NCBI GenBank assembly: GCA_030529625.1
Contig: JAUMWN010000016.1
Span: 1 to 39,420 of the forward strand
Direction of reading: 5' to 3'
Source: Coriobacteriales bacterium
Lineage (GTDB): Bacteria; Actinomycetota; Coriobacteriia; Coriobacteriales; Atopobiaceae
DNA: 39,420 nt
Shown: piece by piece, positions 31,437 to 39,420 of the stretch
How the letters are laid out: every line of letters begins with the position of its first letter
How positions within the stretch are numbered: the first letter of the stretch is position 1
The notes under the pieces: generated by a model
What the model was told of the DNA's origin: nothing
The model's input: the letters and a program-made list of their open reading frames with translations, nothing else
Database searches by the model: none
Program-made: the position numbers and the translations under genes

Positions 31437-33458
31437 GCCAAAGAACGTCTCGTCCGCCTCGCGCCAAGGGCGGTAGCGGGACGGGTCGGGTGACACGTGC
31501 GCGTGTTGGGGCACCTGGTCCCACGGCACGGTGTATCCGGCACCATGGCTGCAAAACACCGAGTCGGGCGTGTGAGGCAAGTCAGCGCGTGGGTCGTAGG
31601 CGGCCTCACTCACGACCTGATCGGCATCGTGGCAGGGCTCATATCCTGCAAGTTCCACGAACAAGCGCCCCTGCCCACCGGTGTAGGCACTCACCTGCAA
31701 CGCGTAGTCACCCATGGTGGCCACCGGCGCCTCTCCCTCGATAAGGGCCATCTCCCCTGTCACCTGAGGTGCTAAGAAGCGCGCCCCCATGCGCTGCAGG
31801 TCGGCCAAGGCACGGCCCACCTTGTGTGCTGGCACCTCCAGCTCAAAGGCATACCACGGCTCGAGCAGCACGCACTGCCCTTCGCTGCGCGCCTGCATGA
31901 GACCTTGTCGGATAGCTCGGTACGTCGCCTGCCTAAAGTCGCCGCCCTCGGTGTGCTTGGCATGTGCCCGCCCCGCAACCAGGGTAATGCGCATGTTGGT
32001 GATGGGCGCTCCCACCAGCGTGCCACGATGCGGGCGCTCCATGGCGTTGGTAAGGATGAGTCGCTGCCAGTTGCGGTCCAAGTCGTCCTCCGAGCAGCGC
32101 GTGCCTAACACCACGCCAGAGCCTTGGGGCAGCGGCTCCAGCAGCAGGTGCACCTCCGCGTAGTGGCGAAGCGGCTCGAAGTGCCCAACGCCCACGACCG
32201 GCTGGGCAATCGTCTCGGCGTATCGTATGGAACCAGGGCCAAACCCCACCGCCAGGCCGTAGCGCTCCAGGAGTAGCCGCTGCACGACCTCCTGCTGCAC
32301 CACGCCCATGAGTCTTACGCGCACCTCCTGCAGCTCCTCGACCCAGGCAGCGCCCAACAGCGGGTCCTCCTCGGCCAGCTCGCAGAGCGCCCGATACACG
32401 GCATGCGCGTCGCAGTCGTGTGGCTCCACCTTGTAGTCCAGCACGGGCTCCAGCAGAGGCGCCCGCCTGCCACCAGCCGCGCCCAGTCCGTCTCCTGGTA
32501 CCACGTGCGCAAGGCCCGTGGCGGCACATGTCCAGCCGGCCGGCACCTCGCCTACCACCTCGTACTTGTTGGCATGATAGATGCGTAGCTGGTCGACCTT
32601 GTTGGACCACGGCTTTCCCGTTGCCGTCACACCCTCCAGCAGCGTCTTTGCGCGTAGCGTACCGCCCAGCACCTTGGCAAACGCCACACGTTCTCCACGC
32701 TGGTCGCGCGCCACCTTGTACACGCGCGCGGCAAAGGGCGCATCCGCCTGCGGTGGCAGGGCCAGTCTGGCAAGCACCTCCAGCAGCTCGCGAGCGCCCT
32801 CCATGCGCAGCGCCGCGCCAAACAGCACGGGAAACGCCTTGCGCGTGCGCACCAGGTCTCGCACGCGTTCGTTAGACACGCTTCCCTGGTCCAGATACTC
32901 CTCAAGCGCATCGTCGTCTGTGGTGGCCAGCTGCTCCTGCACCTGCGGGTCCGTGACGCGTGCATGATCGTAGCAACCCGCGTCGAGCTTGCGCTGCAGC
33001 TCGTCCAAGACGGTTTGGGCCTGCGCGCCCGCAAGGTCCATCTTGTTGACAAACACGATGGTGGGCACGTCGTAGCGCTTCAGGAGGCGCCACAGCGTGC
33101 GTGCGTGTCCCTGCACGCCGTCGTTTGCGCCCACCACCAGCACGGCAAGGTCCAAGACTCCAAGCGTGCGCTCGGCCTCCGCGCAAAAGTCCACGTGTCC
33201 CGGGGTGTCTAGGAACATGAGGCGCGCGTTGTCGTGCTCTATTACCATCTGCTTGGCAAACACGGTTATGCCGCGGTCGCGCTCGATGGGATCAAAATCC
33301 AGGTGGGCATCGCCGTGGTCAACACGACCCGCGGCACGAATGGTGCCCGAACAGTACAGCAGCGCCTCAGCGAGCGTGGTCTTGCCCGCATCCACGTGGG
33401 CAAGCAGGCCCACTACCGCATGGCGCGCCGGCGTTGCCGATGCTTGGTCCGTTGGCAT
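31428..33458 (-). CDS. TetM-like translation GTPase
   Basis: A 676-residue EF-G-like GTPase of the ribosomal-protection group: AHVDAGKTTL (G1), RGIT (G2), DTPGHVDF (G3), NKMD (G4), then later domains as in TetM/TetO. ATG 33458 is chosen for MPTDQ with GGAGGAGG 9 bases upstream; a frame to 34157 overlaps a plus-strand gene and is not real. The C-terminus has PDSVFCSHGAGYTVPWD, typical of chromosomal TetM-like proteins not proven to give resistance, and differs from the end of TetM. It may protect ribosomes from tetracycline or another stress; the sequence does not decide. Confidence 0.85.
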   Translation of the reverse strand: MPTDQASATPARHAVVGLLAHVDAGKTTLAEALLYCSGTIRAAGRVDHGDAHLDFDPIERDRGITVFAKQMVIEHDNARLMFLDTPGHVDFCAEAERTLGVLDLAVLVVGANDGVQGHARTLWRLLKRYDVPTIVFVNKMDLAGAQAQTVLDELQRKLDAGCYDHARVTDPQVQEQLATTDDDALEEYLDQGSVSNERVRDLVRTRKAFPVLFGAALRMEGARELLEVLARLALPPQADAPFAARVYKVARDQRGERVAFAKVLGGTLRAKTLLEGVTATGKPWSNKVDQLRIYHANKYEVVGEVPAGWTCAATGLAHVVPGDGLGAAGGRRAPLLEPVLDYKVEPHDCDAHAVYRALCELAEEDPLLGAAWVEELQEVRVRLMGVVQQEVVQRLLLERYGLAVGFGPGSIRYAETIAQPVVGVGHFEPLRHYAEVHLLLEPLPQGSGVVLGTRCSEDDLDRNWQRLILTNAMERPHRGTLVGAPITNMRITLVAGRAHAKHTEGGDFRQATYRAIRQGLMQARSEGQCVLLEPWYAFELEVPAHKVGRALADLQRMGARFLAPQVTGEMALIEGEAPVATMGDYALQVSAYTGGQGRLFVELAGYEPCHDADQVVSEAAYDPRADLPHTPDSVFCSHGAGYTVPWDQVPQHAHVSPDPSRYRPWREADETFFGRV

Positions 33459-33524
33459 GGCGTTGTGCCTCCTCCTTCTTGCTCCCACACCCTTCTCAAA
33501 CGCTACCATACTCCAACGTTGCAC

Positions 33525-33610
33525 TAGGGGGACAGGCCCCTGTGTTGGGGGGACACACCTCCGTGCTGGGGGGACTGTCCCCCGTGCAAAGGAGACTGTC
33601 CCCCCAGCAC
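33525..33610. repeat. GGGGGGAC-rich palindromic cluster
   Basis: A 13-bp perfect stem GTGCTGGGGGGAC / GTCCCCCCAGCAC (33563-33575, 33598-33610), with further GGGGGGAC and GACAGGCCCC units to its left. It lies in the gap between two divergent genes, just before the promoter of the plus-strand gene. Confidence 0.7.
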
Positions 33611-33614
33611 GACG

Positions 33615-33644
33615 TTGCCCTTCGCGCCACGGACGTCGTATACT
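33615..33644 (+). promoter_or_regulatory. promoter for a leaderless membrane protein gene
   Basis: TTGCCC (33615-33620) and TATACT (33639-33644) are 18 bases apart. Only six bases, TGCCCC, separate TATACT from ATG 33651, so the transcript would begin at or next to the start codon. No Shine-Dalgarno precedes the ATG. Confidence 0.5.
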
Positions 33645-33650
33645 TGCCCC

Positions 33651-34583
33651 ATGAGTACTCAACACATTGACAAGCCCACCCCCCTCTTTTTGAGCTATGT
33701 GGTACGACTGTTCATGCGCCTCGCACTGTTTGGCGTGGGCGTTTGGCTGTTTCTCACGCAGCCTGCGCTGCTGGACATCACCACCCAGTTTGGTCCCGCA
33801 AGCGGGCTGTCCTTTGTAAACGTCGTGTTCGCGTTCCTGTTGCTCGACCTCATATCCAAGCTGCGCCCCAACGCCAAGATCGCCATGGGCAGCCGCAAGC
33901 AGTACGGCGAGTTCCACGTGCCCACGCCGCGCATGTTCCCCGGTGGCCTGAGCGACCTGCGAGAGCATGCGAGCGAGCTTCTGGAGCAGGCCCTGAACGA
34001 CACGCGCAAGGCCGTGCGCGAGACGGCGGAGGGCATCCTTGCCGCAGGGCGCCAGCTGGCATACACCATAGACGTGCTCCGTCTGCTGTCGTGGCCGGAT
34101 GAGGACCTCACGGCAGACGACCTCCTCAAAGAAGACATCCGCAAGCACCGCCTGCACGAAATCGTGCCCGTAATCGTGTTCTGGGTCGTGTTCAACGTGG
34201 CGGTGGGATTGCTGCTGGAGCGCTTTGGGCTCTTCTCACCGCAAACGGCACTACTGTGGCTGCTCTTCTACTTTGTGTTTGACATGGTGTGCGTGGTGCT
34301 GTGGTGCCCGCTGCAGCTGGTGCTCATGAGGAACCGCTGCTGCACGACGTGCCAGATCTTTAACTGGGACGGCATCATGACGGTAACCCCATTGCTGGCC
34401 GTGGGCTGCTTGTTTAGCTGGATACTCATTGCGCTGGCACTCATAGTGCTCGTGCGCTGGGAGCTCGCGTTTGCCCGACACCCTGAGCGCTTTGACGAGC
34501 GCACCAACGCCTCGCTGCAGTGCGCCAACTGCAGCGACAAGCTCTGCTACCTGCGTCGCCCCCTCGCCCCGCGCAAGCGCTAG
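33651..34583 (+). CDS. membrane protein with Cys-rich C-terminal motifs
   Basis: A 310-residue protein of unknown function. It has about five membrane segments (two near the start, two at ~185-230 and one at ~255). Between them is a soluble loop with helices (ELLEQALNDTRKAVRETAEG). Cys motifs NRCCTTCQIFNWDGIMTVTP and LQCANCSDKLCYL are like those of a widespread family of Gram-positive membrane proteins of unknown role, and suggest metal binding. The start fits a leaderless mRNA. It ends in CTAG shared with the convergent hydrolase gene stop. Confidence 0.8.
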   Translation: MSTQHIDKPTPLFLSYVVRLFMRLALFGVGVWLFLTQPALLDITTQFGPASGLSFVNVVFAFLLLDLISKLRPNAKIAMGSRKQYGEFHVPTPRMFPGGLSDLREHASELLEQALNDTRKAVRETAEGILAAGRQLAYTIDVLRLLSWPDEDLTADDLLKEDIRKHRLHEIVPVIVFWVVFNVAVGLLLERFGLFSPQTALLWLLFYFVFDMVCVVLWCPLQLVLMRNRCCTTCQIFNWDGIMTVTPLLAVGCLFSWILIALALIVLVRWELAFARHPERFDERTNASLQCANCSDKLCYLRRPLAPRKR

Positions 34584-35392
34584 CGGACCACGACGCTGTT
34601 GCTCAAGAACTCCGTGGCGAACTCCACCGCACGGGGCAGGTAGTCGCCGCGCAGGCCATGGTCGCCACCCTCCATCACCTCCAGGCGCGCGTGGGCAAAG
34701 GTCTGCTGCGCACGCTGGGCATACGAGAGGGGCACGATGGCGTCGGCATCGCCATGCACGATGAGCACCTGGCCGGGATATGCAGTCATGAGCCGGTAAG
34801 GGTCGGTTCTCCGTGCGACCAAGTTGTACTCCCGGGATATGGTGCTGCGCTCGGGCGCAAAGTCGAAGGCGGGGTAGGAGTCCGGCACGTCCTGTACCTG
34901 CGGATACAGCGCGAGCGCATCGTCGTGCAACACAAACGCGGGATACATAAGGCACAGCGCCCGCACGTCGCGTGGACGTGCCGCTGCGGCCATGGTGGAC
35001 ACGAACCCGCCCTGGCTGCATCCCAGCAGGCACACGTTGTCTGCGTCCACGTAGGGCAGCAGGGTGAGAGCGTCCACAAAGGCGAGCAGGTCGTCTCGCT
35101 CGGTCTCCACCGTCATGTCCAAGAGGGTGCCGTCGGAGCGAATACCCCAGCCGCCGCCAAAGAAGTCGATGGACAGCGAGACGAACCCCCTGCTCGCCAG
35201 CCCTATGGCATAGGGGTCGGCCTCGGCATGGTTGGCCGTAAAGCCGTGGGCACACACGACGGCAGGGTACGCGCGATGACGCTCGGCGGCCCCCTTGGGC
35301 ACGCGCAGCACGCCATACAGGCGAATCTTCTTGGTCACGTCACGCGGGTCGGTTCGCTCAATCCAAAAGTCCTGCTCGTCAAAGGTACTCAT
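34580..35392 (-). CDS. alpha/beta hydrolase
   Basis: A 270-residue serine hydrolase of the dienelactone-hydrolase/peptidase-like type. It has oxyanion HGFTAN (AVVCAHGFTANHAEADPYA), nucleophile elbow GCSQGG, then HGDADAIVP (Asp) and GGDHGL (His). It lacks a signal peptide, so it should act in the cytosol on a small ester or acyl substrate that cannot be named. ATG has GGGAGAG upstream. It follows the LPG-synthase-like gene by 60 bases. Confidence 0.9.
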   Translation of the reverse strand: MSTFDEQDFWIERTDPRDVTKKIRLYGVLRVPKGAAERHRAYPAVVCAHGFTANHAEADPYAIGLASRGFVSLSIDFFGGGWGIRSDGTLLDMTVETERDDLLAFVDALTLLPYVDADNVCLLGCSQGGFVSTMAAAARPRDVRALCLMYPAFVLHDDALALYPQVQDVPDSYPAFDFAPERSTISREYNLVARRTDPYRLMTAYPGQVLIVHGDADAIVPLSYAQRAQQTFAHARLEVMEGGDHGLRGDYLPRAVEFATEFLSNSVVVR

Positions 35393-35453
35393 CGTGTCTC
35401 TCCCTGTGTCTCCCTGCCCTTATTCTAGACCCAACCATAGGTCGTGCGCGTTG

Positions 35454-36584
35454 CTACCGTCGCATTCTGCGCAATCGTGCGTGTATGGAAAGGCCGCTGC
35501 GCGTGCGCAGTCCCATAAGCGGCACGGCAGCCAGCACGGGCAGGATGTACTCCACAAAGCGCCACACCACGTATCCTGCCGAGAGCGCGCTGCCAAACAT
35601 GGAGCCAAACAAAAACGCGAACCCACCTTCGGCTCCAAACGTTCCTCCCGGCAGCGGAATCGCCGAGGTGAGCAGCTCCAGCATGGACCCACAGGCAAGG
35701 CACGTGAGCAAGTCGGCCGGCTTGCCAAACGCGCGTAGCACCACCCACGGCAATGCATACTGAAACCCCAGCTGGACGAGCGTCACCCCCAGCGTGAGCA
35801 GCATGAGGCGCCAGTTGCGCGCACCGGCCTTAAAGCCGTTTGAGAACTCATAGATCTGCTCGTTTACCGTGTGGCTCCAGCGCTGGTAGCGCTCCTCCCC
35901 CACCAAGTTCCACCTTCTCAGCAGACGCAGGCCCCAGCCGCCCAACGCGCTCACCTGCTTGGGAAGCAGGCACACCAAGAGGAGCGACGTGACCTCCACC
36001 ACCTTGGCGCCAAACAGCAGCGCACCCACAAGGAACACATTGCCGTAGGTATGGATAAAGTATCCCAGCCGCGGAATGAGCATGAGGGCCGCAAAGATGC
36101 CCTCGCCCGCCTCGTAAATAATGAAGCGCGTGTACTGTAGCGCACCCGCCGCACCCACCGAGAGACCCGATCGCGTGAGGCGCAGGATTTGCGCCGGGGC
36201 GCCACCCGTCCCGTTGGGCGTGAGGTTGGAGAAGAAGATGCCGGTGGCCTCAACGCTCATGAGGTCGCAAATCCCTAAGGGCGAGGTGGGGTCGGCGACC
36301 ACCGCTATGGCGTATGCGAGCACGCCCAGCAGGTAGTATGCCACGTAGCACAACAGCGAGACGATCACCCAAGTGCGATCCACACCGGCAAGTGATGCCC
36401 AAAAGACACCCCATTGGCCCGAGAGCACGACATACAGCATGTAGGCAAGTGCGACGCAGCCCAAAAACATCGCGCTCTTGCGCACAGAGCCCATGCCCTC
36501 GCGCTTGGGTGCGCCAGTTGCCTGGACCTGCATCTTTGGCTTGCCCTGCGCCACGCGTCCCGCCTCTCGTTGCCTCAGGGCCAT
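35454..36584 (-). CDS. LPG-synthase-like integral membrane protein
   Basis: A ~376-residue protein of the lysylphosphatidylglycerol synthase transmembrane (flippase-like) family, with 7-8 membrane segments. Family motifs: FFSNLTPNGTGGAPAQI and AIPLPGGTFGAEGGFAFLFG. The MprF catalytic (transferase) domain is absent, so it may be a lipid flippase/transporter-like protein. The start is uncertain: ATG 36584 has no ribosome site, and a later ATG (GSVRKSAMFLG, about residue 31) has only GAGGGC right before it. The hydrolase gene is next. Confidence 0.82.
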   Translation of the reverse strand: MALRQREAGRVAQGKPKMQVQATGAPKREGMGSVRKSAMFLGCVALAYMLYVVLSGQWGVFWASLAGVDRTWVIVSLLCYVAYYLLGVLAYAIAVVADPTSPLGICDLMSVEATGIFFSNLTPNGTGGAPAQILRLTRSGLSVGAAGALQYTRFIIYEAGEGIFAALMLIPRLGYFIHTYGNVFLVGALLFGAKVVEVTSLLLVCLLPKQVSALGGWGLRLLRRWNLVGEERYQRWSHTVNEQIYEFSNGFKAGARNWRLMLLTLGVTLVQLGFQYALPWVVLRAFGKPADLLTCLACGSMLELLTSAIPLPGGTFGAEGGFAFLFGSMFGSALSAGYVVWRFVEYILPVLAAVPLMGLRTRSGLSIHARLRRMRR

Positions 36585-36606
36585 TCTATCGCAACGCGTA
36601 TGCGAG

Positions 36607-36704
36607 GCTGGACAAAGGGGACTGTCCCCCGCGTCTACCCCCATACGCAGGTCTGTGGCTGTGCCACGGTTGTTAGACTCGGGGGACTGTCCCCTTTGTC
36701 CAGC
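36607..36704. repeat. 24-bp inverted repeat with GGGGACTGTCCCC
   Basis: GCTGGACAAAGGGGACTGTC and CCCC... pairs with a right arm (36681-36704), one mismatch at the core centre. A 50-base spacer lies between. The element is between the LPG-synthase-like gene start and the end of the pentapeptide-repeat gene. Confidence 0.8.
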
Positions 36705-36722
36705 TAACCTCAGTTGCGCCAG

Positions 36723-37346
36723 CTACAGGTCCACGAACCGCACGCCCAGCATGGAGGCCACGTCCACGGCCTGGTCGACGCCCACGAGCGCACCGCGCAG
36801 CTCGGCACGCGACTCGCTCAGGCCAATGCCCGCGATGTCGCAGGTGCTTATGTCCACACCCGCAAGATTCGTCTTAAACAGGTCGGCGCGCACCAGACTG
36901 CATCGCTCCAGGCGCGAGCGCCTGTGCAGACGCACCTCGCTGAGAAATGCCTCGCGCAGGTCGCAGCCCAAAAGCGCCGACCCTTCCAGCTTGGCCTCCC
37001 CGGCGTTGAGGTATCGACACTGACAGTCCACCAGACGCGTGCTCCTTAGGATCGCCTTGGACAGGGTGGTCCCCTCCAACTTGCACGATACCAGGCGCGT
37101 ACGCGACAGAAATGCCTCGCTCAGGCACGCGTTGGACAGGTCGCAGTTAGTGAGCGTGCAGTCATACAGGCTCGCCTTGGCAAGGTTTGCCCCAACCAAC
37201 GAGCATTGCTCCAAGTCCACGTGATGCAACTCGAAGAACCCCAGGTCCACGCCCGCCTCAAGCTGCTCGCCCACGACGCTCAAGGCCTCTAGGTACGGGT
37301 CGTCCACCCGACGGGCCCGCTCTATGGCATCCCACAACGCACCCAT
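36723..37346 (-). CDS. pentapeptide-repeat protein
   Basis: A 207-residue cytosolic protein with ~20 pentapeptide-type units (e.g. CSLVGANLAKASLYDCTL, DLSNACLSEAFLSRTRLVSC) forming a right-handed beta-helix. It starts with a short helical cap. Some such proteins (Qnr/MfpA) mimic DNA and protect gyrase, but many have no known role; the sequence alone does not show which. ATG follows AGGA and lies 4 bases after the lipoprotein stop. Confidence 0.9.
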   Translation of the reverse strand: MGALWDAIERARRVDDPYLEALSVVGEQLEAGVDLGFFELHHVDLEQCSLVGANLAKASLYDCTLTNCDLSNACLSEAFLSRTRLVSCKLEGTTLSKAILRSTRLVDCQCRYLNAGEAKLEGSALLGCDLREAFLSEVRLHRRSRLERCSLVRADLFKTNLAGVDISTCDIAGIGLSESRAELRGALVGVDQAVDVASMLGVRFVDL

Positions 37347-37350
37347 GGTC

Positions 37351-38193
37351 CTACGCCGCTACGTCCTCGATCTTGAGCTCGTCGCCAACCAGACGGACCG
37401 TGCACTGCTTGGGGGTGTCGTGGCTGTAGTAGTCACCCGCAGCGTAGTCGAGCACGACGTATGGCCCCTGGTCATCCTCCATGAGCGTGACGCGGTCGAC
37501 GGAGTATCCCCCGTTAATGCTGTCGGAGACGTCCAAGTCCTCGCCAAACACGCGCACGTTCATCACGCTGGGCGCCTCGTCTCCGTTGTTCACCACGTCA
37601 ATCCACATGTGCTCCAGCATGCCGTCGCCGTTGGCATCCCAAAAATACGCGTCATTCTGCTTCTCGAGCTCCGTGCCCGCCTTGGGCATCTCCTGCTCGA
37701 CCAGTCCCTTGAGCTCGTCCACCAGCTCCTTGACCTTGTTTGGCTCCTCCACCGCATAGTACGTGCCGTCGGAGAGCTCCAGGTAGCGAGTCGTGCGGAA
37801 CCTAAACGGGATGACCTCCTTGCCGGAGTCAAACGTAAAGCTAATCCGTTCGCCCTCGATCTTCTCATCCGTGGAGGGTTCGGCGTCAACCCGCAGCTGG
37901 CTGAGCCTGTTCCAAAAGGACACGATGACGTCCTTGTCGTACACGTAGCCGTCTATGGTTTTTTCCACATGGAGCTGCAGGCTCTGTGGGATCTGCGTGC
38001 CGCCTTGTATGCCCTGGTTAAAGTCATTCCAACTCGCATAGTGCTTGCCTAGGCACTCGGCAATGGTTGTTGCGCTCGATTCCTGTTGGGTGGGTTCTTG
38101 GCTGGGCTCTGGTGTGGGCTCGTCCTGCTTCGCGGCACATCCCGCAAGAAGCACAACCGCAAGCAGGGCAACGAGCAGCTTGGCAAACCTCAT
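37351..38193 (-). CDS. lipoprotein with EF-hand-like loop
   Basis: A 280-residue lipoprotein: signal peptide with lipobox LLAGC, a short Pro/Glu/Gln linker, then a globular part I do not recognise. FWDANGDGMLEHMWID looks like a calcium-binding D-x-N-x-D-G loop as in EF-hand/dockerin-like sites. Start ATG 38193 is set by GGAGctagac; the frame to 38268 would hide the signal peptide. It lies in one transcript with the pentapeptide-repeat gene. Confidence 0.82.
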   Translation of the reverse strand: MRFAKLLVALLAVVLLAGCAAKQDEPTPEPSQEPTQQESSATTIAECLGKHYASWNDFNQGIQGGTQIPQSLQLHVEKTIDGYVYDKDVIVSFWNRLSQLRVDAEPSTDEKIEGERISFTFDSGKEVIPFRFRTTRYLELSDGTYYAVEEPNKVKELVDELKGLVEQEMPKAGTELEKQNDAYFWDANGDGMLEHMWIDVVNNGDEAPSVMNVRVFGEDLDVSDSINGGYSVDRVTLMEDDQGPYVVLDYAAGDYYSHDTPKQCTVRLVGDELKIEDVAA

Positions 38194-38246
38194 GTCTAGC
38201 TCCATTCCGCCGCGCACGGCGGCACAAACGTCCGTATGTCTACTAT

Positions 38247-38275
38247 ACCCAATATGCTCGGCGAGCATATTGGGT
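38247..38275. repeat. 13-bp perfect hairpin between mfd and the lipoprotein
   Basis: ACCCAATATGCTC / GAGCATATTGGGT with a 3-base loop. It is 12 bases past the mfd stop. No T-run follows on the minus strand (ATAGTAG), so it may be a weak terminator. TATAGT in the same place could be the -10 of the lipoprotein operon. Confidence 0.6.
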
Positions 38276-38286
38276 GAGACAAGACA

Positions 38287-39420
38287 TTACTCGTCGTCGC
38301 CACCCACCTGGGCAAGGACGGAGAGAACCACGGGCAGCAACTGCTCTGCATCACGGCGGAACGGGTACTTGAGCTGGGCGGTCTTGGGGTAGTAGAACCC
38401 GCGCTCCGCACGGAGCTTCTTGGCCACGTCGCGCGGCACCTCGATGCCCGTGTACACGATGCGGCCGCCCGTGAGCGCCACGCTGGTAACGCCCAGCCGC
38501 TCACAGCGAATGCGCACGCGGGCGCGGTCGAAGAGGTTGCGCGCGGCAAGCGGCATGGCACCCCAGGTCTCCTCCAGCTCGGCTGCCAGTGCGTCCACCT
38601 CCGCGAGTTCTGTGGCAGACGCGAGCCTGCGGTAGGCCATCACGCGCTTGTCCACCTCGGGCACGTACTCGTCGGCCAAGTAGAAGTCGGCCGAGAGGTT
38701 GATGGTTACCTCGCTGGGCTCGTCACCCTCGGACACCTCGCCGCGCGCCTCGGCCACGGCTTGCCCAAGCATCTGCGTAAAGAGGTCGAAGCCCACGCCA
38801 CTGAGGTTGCCGTGCTGCTCGGCTCCCACCAGCGATCCCGCACCGCGAATCTCCAAATCGCGCATGGCAATGCGCATGCCGCTGCCCAGCTCCTGGAATT
38901 CCCCCAGCGCCGTGAGCCGCTCTGTGGCCTCGGGCGTGAGCGGCTCCTCGGGCGGGAACATAAAGTATGCGTAGGCCTGCTCGCGCCCGCGTCCCACGCG
39001 CCCCTTGAGCTGGTACAGCTGCGCCAGGCCCAGGCGCTGCGAGTCCTCTATCACCAACGTGTTGGTGTGGGCGTTGTCGATGCCGCTCTCTATGATGGTC
39101 GTTGCCACCAACACGTCTATCTCGTGCATGGAGAAGGCCAGCATGACCTCCTCCACCTGGTTCGCGCTCATCTGACCATGCGCGATGGCCACGCGGGCCT
39201 CGGGTGCGGCCTGTTGCACGCGGTCGAGCGCATCTTCCATGGTGTGCACGCGGTTGGACACGTAGTACACCTGACCTTCTCGGCTGAGCTCGCGTCGGAT
39301 GGCGGCACTCACCACGTCGGGGTCGTACTCGCCCACGTGCACGCGCACGGCACGCCTGCCCGGCGGCGGCGTGAGGATGAGGCTCATGTCGCGCACGCCG
39401 CTCATGGCCATCTGCATGGT
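38287..39420 (-). CDS. mfd: transcription-repair coupling factor, C-terminal part
   Basis: The 3' part of mfd; the gene runs off the right edge in frame. The visible 378 residues begin at MSGVRDMSLILTPPPGRRAV (the helicase region) and include QVYYVSNRV, LVATTIIESGIDNAHTNT, RLGLAQLYQLKGRVGRG (helicase motif VI) and the TRCF C-terminal domain. Mfd removes stalled RNA polymerase at lesions and recruits UvrA. The C-terminus looks complete. Confidence 0.96.
   Translation of the reverse strand, partial: TMQMAMSGVRDMSLILTPPPGRRAVRVHVGEYDPDVVSAAIRRELSREGQVYYVSNRVHTMEDALDRVQQAAPEARVAIAHGQMSANQVEEVMLAFSMHEIDVLVATTIIESGIDNAHTNTLVIEDSQRLGLAQLYQLKGRVGRGREQAYAYFMFPPEEPLTPEATERLTALGEFQELGSGMRIAMRDLEIRGAGSLVGAEQHGNLSGVGFDLFTQMLGQAVAEARGEVSEGDEPSEVTINLSADFYLADEYVPEVDKRVMAYRRLASATELAEVDALAAELEETWGAMPLAARNLFDRARVRIRCERLGVTSVALTGGRIVYTGIEVPRDVAKKLRAERGFYYPKTAQLKYPFRRDAEQLLPVVLSVLAQVGGDDE

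Noticed and set aside
33459..34157. N-terminal extension of the TetM-like GTPase
   Set aside because: It crosses the GGGGGGAC palindromes and lies antisense to a plus-strand gene; GTPase homologues start near MPTDQ.
38247..38275. Strong intrinsic terminator of mfd
   Set aside because: The stem is perfect but lacks a T-run on the minus strand; listed only as a hairpin.
1..39420. CRISPR array
   Set aside because: No set of equal-length repeats with regular spacers was seen; the repeats present are scattered palindromes.

Overview
The window is about 39 kb of GC-rich DNA with tightly packed bacterial genes. Several traits suggest a member of the Coriobacteriia (Actinomycetota), probably near Olsenella or another Atopobiaceae: LAQTG-type sorting motif, many lipoproteins and a Tat lipoprotein, AGGAG-type ribosome sites mixed with a likely leaderless gene, and short GGGGACAGTCCCC palindromes at gene ends. 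That placement is inference from gene content; no marker gene settles it.

Left part (1-9.2 kb): the Asn/Thr-rich tail of a cut-off gene; a VanY-like carboxypeptidase lipoprotein; two divergent paralogues that each join a STAS domain to an aminoglycoside-phosphotransferase-like kinase; a hipBA toxin-antitoxin pair; a sensor kinase with a frameshifted signal peptide and no receiver domain; a lipoprotein; and a tRNA-Arg(CCU) whose 3' half is duplicated 509 bp away. The DNA between the two copies looks like the scar of an integrated element and holds a 48-codon Arg-rich ORF with a perfect Shine-Dalgarno sequence.

Middle part (9.2-24 kb), mostly on the minus strand, is housekeeping: purC with a small membrane protein, an OmpR-type response regulator with its HAMP kinase, a Tat lipoprotein with a TSCPD protein, purB, a large surface 5'-nucleotidase with a sorting signal in its middle, argH and a coiled-coil membrane protein. 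A plus-strand PTS-EIIB/ROK fusion follows, then a ccdA/thioredoxin pair.

Right part (24-39.4 kb): an RlmKL-type rRNA methyltransferase and a D-2-hydroxyacid dehydrogenase; a heterodimeric ABC exporter; a TetM-like translation GTPase; a probably leaderless membrane protein; an alpha/beta hydrolase; an LPG-synthase-like membrane protein; a pentapeptide-repeat protein with a lipoprotein; and the 3' end of mfd.

Long palindromes lie at many gene ends. Most share a GGGGAC(A/T)GTCCC core; two have perfect arms of 33 and 41 bp, and a third, of a different family, has perfect 35-bp arms. Several touch or supply stop codons. The points most worth a second look are the tRNA-Arg scar with its small ORF, the STAS-kinase pair, the EIIB-ROK fusion, the internal sorting signal and the palindromes.
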